Source: Macrophomina tecta (lineage: Eukaryota > Ascomycota > Dothideomycetes > Botryosphaeriales > Botryosphaeriaceae). From it: a stretch of DNA of 64,000 bases. Shown here in pieces: positions 32,729-42,744 of the stretch (positions within the stretch are counted from its first letter, which is position 1; each line of letters begins with the position of its first letter). The stretch lies in contig JAKSGN010000043.1 in assembly GCA_024180945.1 (NCBI GenBank), forward strand, positions 2,976,001 through 3,040,000, written 5' to 3'. The notes below the pieces were generated by a model. The model was given only the letters and a program-made list of their open reading frames with translations, made no database searches and was not told where the DNA came from. Position numbers and translations under genes: made by a program.

Positions 32729-34602
32729 ATGGCGGACTCCAAGAACGTTACCGTCCCCATCCCCGAGGGCGATGCCCAGCAAAATCTGCTCCTCGACGAG
32801 GTCACCGGAGAGCGCGTCTCCAAAACCGAGCGTTAGACTCCCGCTGTGTCATAGTCGCCCGACCTCGCTGATAAGATTCGCAAACAGTGAAGCGCCGCCA
32901 GAAGCAGCGCGAGAAGGATGCCAAGAAGGCCGAGAAGGCCGCCGCCGCTCCTCCCAAGCCCAAGAAGGAGAAGCAGGAGAGCGAGGAGGACTTGACGCCG
33001 AACCAGTACTTCGAGATCCGCAGCCGCGCCGTCAACAAGCTCCGCCAGACCCACGACCCCAACCCGTACCCGCACAAGTTCAACGTCACCACCGATCTGC
33101 GCGAGTTCCTGAAGAAGTACGAGTCGGTTAAGACGGGCGAGCAGCTCAAGGATGTCGAGGTCCGCATCGGCGCTCGTATCTACACCAAGCGCGCCGCCGG
33201 CGCCAACTTGATCTTCTACGATGTGCGCGCCGAGGGCCAGCGCGTCCAGATCATGTGCCAGGCGCAGGAGTCGGCCAGCGAGGTGCCTTTCCAGAAACAG
33301 CACGAGAACCTGAGGAGAGGTGACATCGTCGGCATCGTCGGTTTCCCTGGCAGGACAAACCCCAAGAACCGCGCCGAGGGCGAGCTCTCGATCTTCGCCA
33401 AGGAGGTCATTCTCCTCGCACCGTGCCTGCACCAGCTGCCTGGTGAGCACTATGGCTTCAAGGACAAGGAGCAGCGCCACAGGAGGAGGTATCTCGACCT
33501 GATCATGAACGACTCGACTCGCCAGACTTTCATCACCAGGTCTCGCATGATCACCTTCATCCGCAAATTCTTCGACGAGAGAGACTTCATTGAGGTTGAG
33601 ACTCCCATGATGAACATGATCGCCGGTGGCGCCACGGCCAAGCCCTTCAAGACCTACCACAACGATCTCAAGCTGGACATGTTCATGAGAATCGCGCCTG
33701 AGCTGTACCTCAAGCAGTTGATTGTCGGTGGCATGGAGCGTGTGTATGAAATCGGACGCCAGTTCCGCAACGAGGACATTGATCTCACGCACAACCCCGA
33801 ATTCACCACCTGCGAATTCTACCAGGCGTTCGCCGACATGTACGACATCATGGATATGACGGAGGAGCTGGTCTCTAGCCTGGTCAAGCACGTCACGGGC
33901 GGCTACAAGACCAAGTTCGTCACGCAGCACGGCGAGGAGTATGAAGTCAACTGGGAGAAGCCGTGGCGCCGGATCGAGATGATTCCCGAGCTGGAGGACA
34001 AGCTGGGCGAGAAGTTCCCGCCGGGCGACGAGCTGCACACGCAGGAGACCAACGAGTTCCTCCGGCGCATGATCAAGAAGGCCAACATCGACTGCACGCC
34101 GCCGCTGACCAACGCGCGCATGCTTGACACCCTCGTCGGCGAGTTCATCGAGGAGCAGTGCATCAACCCTACCTTCATCATGGGCCACCCGCAGATGATG
34201 TCCCCGCTCGCCAAGTACCACCGCACGCACAAGGGTCTGTGCGAGCGTTTCGAAGCCTTCGTCTGCAAGAAGGAGATCGTCAACGCCTACACCGAGTTGA
34301 ACGACCCCTTCGACCAGCGCATGCGCTTCGAAGAGCAGGCCAACCAGAAGGCTCAGGGCGATGATGAGGCCCAGCTCATCGACGAGACCTTCTGCAACGC
34401 CCTGGAGTACGGTCTGCCCCCCACCGGCGGCTGGGGCATGGGTATCGACCGCATGGTCATGTTCTTGACCAACAACTACTCCATCAAGGAAGTCCTGACC
34501 TTCCCGATGATGAAGGAGGACAAGAGCGCCCAGCAGGCGCCCAAGGCCGCCGAGGTCGCCGGCGTTGAGCCTCTGCCTGAGGAGGGTATCCGTAAGTTTT
34601 GA
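32729..34602 (+). CDS. KRS1: Lysyl-tRNA synthetase, cytoplasmic class II
   Basis: Charges tRNA-Lys. Exons 32729-32831 and 32888-34602, about 605 aa. The N-terminal extension is Lys/Arg-rich ([19 protein letters not shown]), the tRNA-binding helix of eukaryotic KRS, followed by the OB-fold anticodon domain ([21 protein letters not shown]). Class II motifs follow: motif 1 [10 protein letters not shown], motif 2 [18 protein letters not shown], motif 3 [15 protein letters not shown]. The antisense frame of 465 codons here (32833-34230) is a shadow. The end is uncertain: the printed frame stops right after a perfect GTAAGT donor (34592); splicing to 34653 would instead end the protein in IPHK with the stop at 34663. 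Confidence 0.95.
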
Positions 34603-34663
34603 CTCTCGCAGTTATTTCCAATGAATGCATGTGTATTGATAGCACGTTACAGCCCACAAATAA

Positions 34664-34963
34664 ATGATAACGACAACGGAAACCCCAGAGTTTCACAACA
34701 GATGAAACGACAAAAGGACCAAAATGGATAGGGAATTTCATCGAACGGTTTCAATGCAGCATGACTTTGAATGTGCGGGTGGGTGCATGGTTTACAATCA
34801 CAAGTAGAGCACGTCGATAGAAGAGCCCAAATATCTAGGCACGTCTCACCCGAAGGTCAGAGGCACATACGCGTTACGTCCATTGAAGACATTCTGTTGT
34901 ATCATTTCCCTCTCCCATTTTCTCGTTCCATCGTGGAGGCTAACGCAGGTCAATTCCTGACCC
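34664..34963. other. Convergent 3' region
   Basis: 300 bp between the lysyl-tRNA synthetase and epoxide hydrolase stops; no gene seen. Confidence 0.4.
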
Positions 34964-36377
34964 TCATTTCTTCCACGCCTTCGCCACAAAGTCCTCCACA
35001 TCCTCCAGAATTTCAGCCGGCTTCTCCATAGCGGCGAAATGCCCACCGCTTGAATGCTGCCTGTACCAGACCAGGTTTCCTGTCGAGGCCGCCCAGGACC
35101 TCGGGACGGGCATGAGCTCCTTGGGAAACCACGAGAAGCCGAAGGGCTTGCGTACATAGTTTTCAGGTTGGGAATGGAAGGTGATCTTGTCGGCGCGGGG
35201 TCCAAGACCGCGGCGGTAGGTGTAGATGGAGGTGGGGAAAGTGGATGTCAGCCAGTAGAGCGATACGGAGTCGAGGATTGCGTTCGTGGAGGGAGGTTCG
35301 TCCGTCCAGGTGTAAAACTTCTCGCCAATCCTGAGAGACGAAGTGTTAGCGCTAGCTGAAGCGCTCAGGCATCACAGGGGATTTACCAAGCCAGCAGCGC
35401 AATGGGGCTCGCCGAGAGCACAAGGCCGATAGTAGAGGGGCGCGTGGCATGCTTCAAGGCGTAAGCAATGCCGCCAGTGCGGAATGCATTGCCGCGCTCA
35501 AGGGCCTTGAGCTCAGCTTCATCTGCCTCTGAGTCTGAGACACCGTCGGGCTTGGAAACGGGACAGAAGTTCACTGATATGTTTAGTCTGGAGAGGCGCA
35601 GCGTTTGAGACTACGGAAGCACTTACGATGCATAGCCTTACAGGCATCGTACCTTGATGCCAGGCTCCTGCAGACATAGCTACCCACATCCCCGCCTTGT
35701 ACGACGTATCCAGTTTCGTCAAAACCTAGGCCTTCCAGAAGCTTGTGCATCAGGCGTGCCGAGTCGTGGCTCGTCCAGTCCTTGTCCTTGGGCGGGCGGT
35801 CAGAGAACGCGTAACCGGGGAGCGAGGGGACGATGATGTGGTACGGCAACTGGTCAGAAGACGGATACTTCTCCTTCAAGAGCTCAAGCATGGGCAGGAA
35901 TTCGAGGAAGCTTCCGGGCCAACCGTGGAAGAAAGCGATGGGAACGGCAGAAGGGCTGGTGGAGAACAACGCAACGAAGTGGATGGTGTAGGTGCGGCCA
36001 TCATCGTCGGCAACAGGTAGCGTGAAGTTGGGAAAGGAGTTGATGTGGGCCTCGGAAGTGCGCCTGATGTTTTCGTCAATTTGTCGTCTCTTCCTTCCAA
36101 ATAGCTGGCAACAAGTGGGTTTATGTTCGACGCTCTAGTTCTGCGGGACTTACCAGTCGTACTTCTCCCACTCTGCCTTGGCATTCTCAAGCCATTTGCG
36201 CGAAATACCAAAGTCATTGAGACCGCGGCTCTCCTGCAAGTTCTCCCACGTCTCAGGTCCGATGGGGGAAAGCGTGATAAGTTGCTTCATTTGTTGCAGC
36301 TTGTCGTCCGGGATCGAGACCGTGTACTTGGTGGGTTGCGCTTTAGCGCCCTTGGGAATGGTGTCGTACGAAGCCAT
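34964..36377 (-). CDS. Epoxide hydrolase (microsomal/EHN-type alpha/beta hydrolase)
   Basis: Four exons: 36154-36377, 35627-36093, 35387-35573 and 34964-35330 (414 aa). The first exon encodes the EHN lid (YTVSIPDDKLQQMKQLI, WENLQES, WLENAKAEWEKYDW). The core shows IHFVALFSTSPSAVPIAFFHGWPGSFLEF (oxyanion HGWPGS), SLPGYAFSDRP, the nucleophile in YVVQGGDVGSYV (Asp), and the His in SSGGHFAAMEKPAEILEDVEDFV. It should open epoxides to diols through an alkyl-enzyme intermediate; it could serve detoxification or a secondary pathway. Intron 1 is best read with an AAG acceptor at 36094, giving the conserved YDW-KRRQIDENI join; a CAG 10 nt earlier shifts the frame. Confidence 0.92.
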
Positions 36378-37269
36378 TGTAGGCGAATTGCGGCGACTCG
36401 AGGTCTTGCGAGCGCCGAGGCTTGTTAAGAGGAATCTGCTGGTAAGAGGGAAATACGAGAGTGAGAAGATCTGAAGAGTGTTGATGTTGTGAGGTGGGGC
36501 TAGGAATAATCTTCCGGTTATGAATCGATGCACCCTTATAGCCTCCCCGCCAAGCCCTTCATGCAAACGTTTCTGGGAAAGAGGGGCTTCTGAGTCGATC
36601 CTGAGGGCACGATAATGCAATGCTAGGGCGATGTTGCTGACGCTGATTAATAATGGCCGCGGGCAATGACGTTGTCGCACGTCGCGTCGTGCCCCGCGCG
36701 GGGAAGGCGCGCGGTCACGATCAAGGCAGCAACCATCACCCTTCCAATCAGAAATCAGCCCTCGATTTACCGTCTTATGTGCATTAGCATGCAACCTCAC
36801 GTAGGCTTAGTAAGAAGTATTACTCCGCAGGTTACTGAAGCTACTCTGCCGCACAGAGTGATCGGGCGTTTGAGATTTGCAGGTGCAATAGGAGCCCGGG
36901 GAGAGAGGGAAGGGGGGAGAGAGAGGAGACAGTGGGAATTGAAGCAATCATCCGGCTGCACGTGCCAGCGGTTTTATGGGGCATCAATGTCCTGATGGCT
37001 GGTTCAAGTATATCTTGACTGTTTTTTCATGGCCGTGCTTTTGCAGGAGCAGGTCTGAAGGCTTAGCCATTTTCTGCGGCAGAAGTGACAGGAGTCACAT
37101 CCCTTACATCCTTACATCTTTACACAAGGCGAATATCGTAGAAGCAGCCGAATCCTAGCAATCTCATTCCGATTTGGACTCTAGACCCGCATAAAATTCT
37201 TTCACAACACCATTCTGTGAACCTACAAGCCGTCTATGGGACGGCGTAGTATTCTTATTCTCTCTCATA
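36378..37269. promoter_or_regulatory. Upstream region of the epoxide hydrolase gene
   Basis: 890 bp between tandem minus-strand genes; promoter of the hydrolase and 3' UTR of the 2OG oxygenase. A stretch at about 36923-36980 resembles one inside the intron of the 2OG oxygenase at 43.2 kb (see findings). No gene called. Confidence 0.35.
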
Positions 37270-38501
37270 TCATTGTCGCGTCTCATCACAGTCGATGGTC
37301 TTCTCGAAGCGCCGTCTAAGCCAATCTTCGCAGGATATTGGATCGTACTTGGTTGGATTCTGTTCGTCAACGCAGCTTGGTAATATGCCGCAAGTTTCGT
37401 TGAGATTGAAGCCTGTGGTTACACGTCAGTGTACCGCGATTGTGACGAGGCGATAAAGCTTCACTTACCAAAAGAGAATGGGATGGAATAGCTGTCTCCA
37501 GACTTTTGGTGCATTATCCGATGTACCGTACTCATCCAGCGGTCGTTTGTGATACGCATCAAGTAGTCGGCAATATTGACGCACAGAGCTCCTTCGACTG
37601 GATCTGCGTTGATCCACTCTCCCTGCCTCGTGAGAAGCTGCAGCCCGCCCTGGTCATCCTGCCAAAGGATGGTGAAGAGTTGAAGATCAGTGTGAGTCCC
37701 AACACTGACAGTGTCCGGCTCAGCTCTGTCGATTATCTCAACCGCTGAAGAGGGCGCATTAGGGCCTGCCTGGCGTTCGGCCTGGCCAGGCGTTTCCTCA
37801 GGGGGTGGAAGAGTGGTGCAATGGTTGAGTATGATGGCAGCATCTGGATAGCAGATTTTCTCGTCGAAGAAATCTTCTGGAAGGTCGAGTGCCAGGGAGA
37901 AGACGCCGGTCAGTCGTCTGGCCAGCGTCAGGTTCGCTTGCCAGTACCTGAGTAGGTTCTCCTTGAAGCCTGGTATGTTAGATGTCTGCTCCCAATACCA
38001 TTCTTCTCCCTTAAAGCAACGCCGAAAGTCGAGTGGTATGGCCTCAAGATCGGGGACTGTGGGGTCGTAGCGAGGGTCGTACTTGAAAGCGAAGTATTCG
38101 CGGTGGTCGGCAGACTCGGCCTCGTTGTGGTGGATACTCTTAAGCCCGTCCCATCCGTTGAAGAACTTGGATTTGGACGTGTGGACCTGCCTTTTGAACT
38201 CTTCAGGTTGCTGAAAGAAGACTCTGCTGGCATTGACGGCAGTTTCGATAACCTCGTGGTCAATGCCGTGATTCTTAATGTAAAAAAATCCCGTACCCTC
38301 GGCCGCGGAAGCCACCTCTCTTGCTACTCTTTGCCTGGCATTGCTTTCCCCGAAGATGCCGGAGACATCAATGACGGGAATCTCTCCCGGGCGAGCGTCG
38401 CGAGCCTCGGTTGACCTGATTTCCCGATAGACGTGGCCGTAGGAGGTTATCAGTTTAAGACGCTGGCGTTTTTCCTTCGGCATAGATGCCGATTGCGACA
38501 T
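37270..38501 (-). CDS. 2-oxoglutarate/Fe(II) oxygenase, isopenicillin-N-synthase-like
   Basis: Exons 37469-38501 and 37270-37412, 391 aa. The DIOX_N half has IPVIDVSGIFG and GTGFFYIKNHGIDHEVIE; the catalytic jelly roll has the iron ligands in GTHTDLQLFTIL (HxD, about 266) and TVHRIMHQ (distal His, about 328), plus GEWINADPVEGALCVNIADY. The 2OG-carboxylate Arg normally found as RYSIPFF is Ser here (GDSYSIPFSFG), which is unusual. Such enzymes hydroxylate, desaturate or cyclise small molecules; the substrate is unknown. The second exon adds a Cys-containing tail (LNETCGILPSCVDE) with DPISCEDWLRRRF, typical of the family end. It lies upstream of and in tandem with the epoxide hydrolase. Confidence 0.88.
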
Positions 38502-39599
38502 GTTTGCCCTGCGTGCTTGGCCTCACAAATTCGAGGGGATGTGGGTGCGGATCAGCGCTGGAGAGGGGTTTAAAGTAGCTTGCCCGAGCGTGCTGTTACA
38601 CGGGAACGGGTGAGCCTGACCCCGCCGATACGCGTTGGGCTCCTGAGCAGCCAATAAGGCTTGTTGCGCTGCTGACCTTCCCATCGCTCAACATGCAATA
38701 AGCCGTGAGAACCATCGGGAGCGGTGAGATATTCTTGAGCTTCACGCAAAAAGGAACGGTGTCAATTGAAGCTGCGTTGGGGAATATTCCCCGACACTGG
38801 TATCAGATCCAAGGGCCGACCGGACAGGTACATAAGATGATATGCCTTCAAATCACTTACACGTAGCCGCCGCCAAGACCACTCGTGTTCTAGCCTGCAC
38901 CTCTGTTTTCCTGGTTGGCAAAAGTGACAGCAAGCCACCACACAACGTCAAGCCGTGGCTGCCAGGCGGCGGTGCGCTTTTCATGGCTGTCTGAGCAGCG
39001 AGGACTCGGAATCCGACACGGAAATACAACCCGGTTGACGTTACGTAGGGCTTGGTGAGCTTTGGGGGCTAGTGAGCAGCGGATGGCCAGTCACGGCCCC
39101 GCGGAGGTGTAAGCGTGCGTGATCTGGAAGAGGTGGATCGCAATTTCGAGTATGGGCAGCCAGCGGCCAAGCGGAGCAATCACTCTCTTCTTGGCCGCCA
39201 GGGCCGATAGCGTCGTAGTATCAAGCGCCATACCAATGCGGAAATGAAGCATTTGCCCGAACATAACTGTCATGTTCCCTGAACACTTGTATCCGTATGA
39301 CTGGTTCAATTCCTCATGCTTACCTCGTGCTTAGTCCCACAAAATAGGGTGGAAGGTGGGTGGGGTAGGAGACGGGCAATGCCCTTCTTCAAACCTACGG
39401 TGGCGTGATACTGAGTTGGTTCTCGAAGCTATTCGATCATGTAACCATGTACGAGTAGGCGGAACATTCGCCCGGCAGTAAACGCCGTCAGGCTATTTCT
39501 TCATTTGCAAGCCGAGGAACGCTTTGACTCCGCACAACCATTCCCTTTTCCGTGATTGACGCAGTAAGTACCTTTGAGAATTCCTGGCTACGCCTGGCA
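38502..39599. other. 1.1-kb interval upstream of the 2OG oxygenase
   Basis: Between two minus-strand genes; should carry the promoter of the 2OG oxygenase and the 3' UTR of the AlkB-like gene. No credible reading frame was found (the longest, 39091-39309 minus, lacks motifs). Confidence 0.35.
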
Positions 39600-40712
39600 T
39601 CATTCCCACATCTGCCGCACGTTGAGGTTGATTCTCTTGGCGTGCATCCAACCCTTCCACTCCTCGTAGACACCCTCGTGGTCACCACCTTCGAGACCAT
39701 CAGTTGAGGGCGCCGGCCAATTTTCGAGCCATTCAGGGCAGGTGTCAGGAACGATCTGTGGCACTCCGTGCCAAGCGAAGCGAGATGGTCCAGACATGTA
39801 GACTGCATCTCCAGACCGGAGCCTTATAGTGAGGATATCCGAGTCCTTCTCTAGGTCATCAGCGGAAGAACCTACTCGAGGCTCGTTCCTTCCAATGACG
39901 AAAATCCCGTCGCAACCTATGCTGATGCTTACCAAACCACGATCGCACCCCTCGCTAACGTCACGGTGCATACTTAGGGTGTCTCCTGGCGAGTAAAAAT
40001 TGACGATGGCAGCTTGTGGCTCCATGTCTGGGAAAACGCCATGAAGCAGCGCCCCGACATCTGCCGGGAACGGAGGAGGCGGTGTTGATGGATATACCTT
40101 TTGCGTCCAATCATACTGGCCGCCTAATGTCACCCACCGCAGCTTCTTGTTGAGAAACTGCGTGATGGAGAGCGGTCTGTGGACGGTAGGGTCCTTGGGA
40201 ATGAAGAGCGGATCTGAGGCAGGAACATGACTGAAAAAGGAGGACGATTCCGGAGGATAAGGCACATGGTAGTGCAAGTGCACGTTTGTCCGATGTGCAG
40301 GATTCGAGAGGTCTCTGTGGATGAGACGGGAGAGTAGTGATTTCTGGACAGGGGCAGGGAAGAGGGAAGGGACAATATGCAGGCCTAGTCTGGGTCAGGA
40401 AAATAGCAGGATACTAGGTCGTCCGCATAACAGAGCATGCCTACCTGGCATGCAGCGATGTTCGTACACGGGCACGGGCTCTTCGGGCAGTGCTGACGAA
40501 GTGGTGCTGCCATCGGCCAGGAACGCTCGAAAGGCTGCGCGGAGGTCTGCGGAGGATAGCGACCGCACAACACGCAGCCCGTCCACTGAAGTGCGCCCTC
40601 TCAAGTCAAGCAGATCTGGGTCGTCGTCCAAGGCAGCGCCGCGCAGCTTCTGATACTTCTTGTAGGCATTCCGGATGGGGTCTGGCGGGCGCTCGTGGGG
40701 GTCCAGTGACAT
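39600..40712 (-). CDS. AlkB-family 2OG/Fe(II) dioxygenase, ALKBH1 type
   Basis: Exons 40445-40712 and 39600-40384, 350 aa; intron acceptor CTAG gives the join MPG-LHIVPSLFP. Known ALKBH1 members demethylate 1-methyladenine in tRNA and act on modified DNA, in nucleus and mitochondria. The sequence shows LRWVTLGGQYDWTQKVYP, AIVNFYSPGDTLSMHRDVSE (iron ligands His and Asp, about 227-229), GLVSISIGCDGIFVIG, SGDAVYMSGPSRFAWHGVPQI (distal His, about 294) and the C-terminal RINLNVRQMWE (2OG-binding Arg). All catalytic residues are present. It is divergent from CDK1 with a 484-bp gap. Confidence 0.92.
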
Positions 40713-41196
40713 GATTGGATGGATGCGGGCGATCTGGGCCCGGGTCTGGCGTGGGCGTGGGGATGCGTTGTCCACCGTTTGATTGATGTCTGGGAGCGGC
40801 GTGCGGCGGGTGACTGCGCGACAGGCGGGCGCTTGGCCGGAGCTGCGCGTACAACGGGGCGGCGCCAAGCTTTTGCTTACCTTTAGCGCAATACGGCTCG
40901 AAAGGTAAACAGTCGGATAAACCGTCTCTTAAGCCCGCACACCTGCCTGCCTGCGTCCAGGAAACACCCCACAACGCCGCCAATCCCCCCCCCATACTAA
41001 CCCAGCAGCAGACGTGCTCCGCCACCGCGCGACTCCTCATTGTCGCCATTGCCTGGACCAGCCTTGCGCCGCTGTCCCCGCTCCAAGCCTGAGCTCACCC
41101 CGCGAGCCTCTCCGTCTATTATCTGCACGCCCGCCCAGGCAGCCCACCACCCGAAGACACACGTCCGGAGCGAGCTCTCCGCACACTCCCGCCAAT
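40713..41196. promoter_or_regulatory. Divergent promoter region, AlkB-like gene / CDK1
   Basis: 484 bp between divergent starts, GC-rich with C-runs (for example CCCCCCCC at about 40986-40993). The CDK1 5' UTR is probably within the last 200 bp. Confidence 0.4.
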
Positions 41197-42356
41197 ATGG
41201 AGAACTATCAGAAGATGGAGAAGATTGGCGAGGGTACGCCTCACTCCGCCTGGCCCCCTGCGCCCCGTTCGGCCGTCCCTGCCGCATCTGAACTGACGGC
41301 TTGTGCTCGCAGGTACCTACGGTGTTGTGTACAAGGCTCGTGATCTCACCACCAAAGATCAGCGTATTGTCGCTCTCAAGAAGATCCGTCTCGAGGCTGA
41401 AGACGAAGGCGTGCCTTCCACCGCCATCCGCGAAATCTCGCTGCTCAAGGAGATGAATGACGCGAACATTGTCCGCCTCCTCAACATCGTCCACGCCGAT
41501 GGCCATAAGCTCTACCTCGTTTTCGAATACCTCGACCTTGATCTGAAGAAATACATGGAGGCGCTCCCCGTCAGCCAGGGTGGGCGCGGCAAGCAGTTGC
41601 CCGATAACAACATGACCCACCCGGGCATGGGGCCCGACATTGTCAAGAAGTTCATGTACCAGCTGGTCTCTGGCATCCGTTACTGCCACTCCCACCGTGT
41701 TCTCCACCGCGACCTCAAGCCGCAGAATCTTTTGATCAACCAGGAAGGCAACCTGAAATTGGCGGATTTTGGTCTCGCTCGGGCATTCGGTGTGCCCCTG
41801 CGGACCTACACTCACGAAGTAAGGGCGAACACACTTTTGCGGCGGGAATACAGCGGGCTAACTCTGTACACGTAGGTCGTGACGCTGTGGTACCGTGCGC
41901 CGGAGATTTTGCTCGGTGGCCGCCAGTACTCCACCGGTGTTGACATGTGGTCAGTTGGTTGCATCTTCGCGGAAATGTGCACCCGCAAACCGCTTTTCCC
42001 TGGTGACTCCGAGATCGACGAGATCTTCAAGATCTTCCGGTATGTGCCATCCTGAGCCCCCTTGTGTCTGCATCGTCCTTGCTAATTGTATGCGCAGCAT
42101 CCTTGGCACCCCCACTGAGGCCGAATGGCCCGGCGTTACGTCCTTCCCTGACTTCAAGCCCTCTTTCCCTAAGTGGAACCGCACTGATATCGCAACCATT
42201 GTCCCTGGCCTTGACGACAACGGCCTTGACCTTCTCGACGCTCTTCTTGTCTACGATCCCGCTGGACGTATCTCGGCGAAGCAGGCCTGCCAGCACCCAT
42301 ACTTCACAGAGAGTAACGGCTCTTATCTCCCGTCGATGAAGAACGGTTATCATTAG
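41197..42356 (+). CDS. CDK1: Cyclin-dependent kinase 1 (Cdc2/NimX)
   Basis: Master mitotic kinase. Four exons: 41197-41233, 41313-41818, 41876-42039 and 42098-42356, 321 aa. It starts [21 protein letters not shown] (Gly loop with the regulatory Thr-Tyr pair), with VALKKI (Lys), the diagnostic cyclin-binding helix [53 protein letters not shown] (activation-loop Thr in RTYTHE), [14 protein letters not shown] and [17 protein letters not shown]. The filamentous-fungal insertion after [13 protein letters not shown] is present, as in Aspergillus NimX. Intron 1 interrupts the Gly-rich loop and intron 2 lies immediately after THE in the activation loop. Confidence 0.97.
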
Positions 42357-42744
42357 ACGGCTTGGGTGCTCTCCAAACAGCTCTCTTAATGATCTTTACA
42401 CGGCCGGGGAACATGTCGTTCACTGGCCCTTTGGATCCCGGCAGCGTGTATCCTATTTCCTTTGTTTCCCATCCTTCCAATATTCCCCTTGAAGCATGAC
42501 TGTGGTTGGGTGGTTACATGATGCATTCCAATAACTTACGTAGGGGGAGAATCAAAATAAGGCGTTTAAATGGATCGGCTGCGACCCTTCGGACAGGCTT
42601 TTTCGGGATGGGCTTACGCGGGGCCTCATTACGTCTGGATAGAAATGCGAACGGAAGGGAATGTGCGATGCTTTCTAATTTCACGGCTCCCTTTTCTCTA
42701 TGTGCCATATCGAGCCGACTTCTCATGTTACTCACGATACTCAT
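42357..42744. other. Convergent 3' region
   Basis: 388 bp between the CDK1 and 2OG oxygenase stops; no gene seen. Confidence 0.4.

Noticed and set aside
32833..34230. 465-codon minus-strand open frame
   Set aside because: Exactly antisense to lysyl-tRNA synthetase; Leu/Val/Ala/Asp/Arg-biased composition from reversed codons, no motif.
28564..34602. Reading Trm7-Mak5-KRS1 as an operon
   Set aside because: Genes have different strands and their own introns and promoters; fungal nuclear genes are monocistronic.
34964..38501. A secondary-metabolite gene cluster
   Set aside because: No PKS, NRPS, terpene synthase, transporter or pathway regulator nearby; only two possibly linked enzymes.
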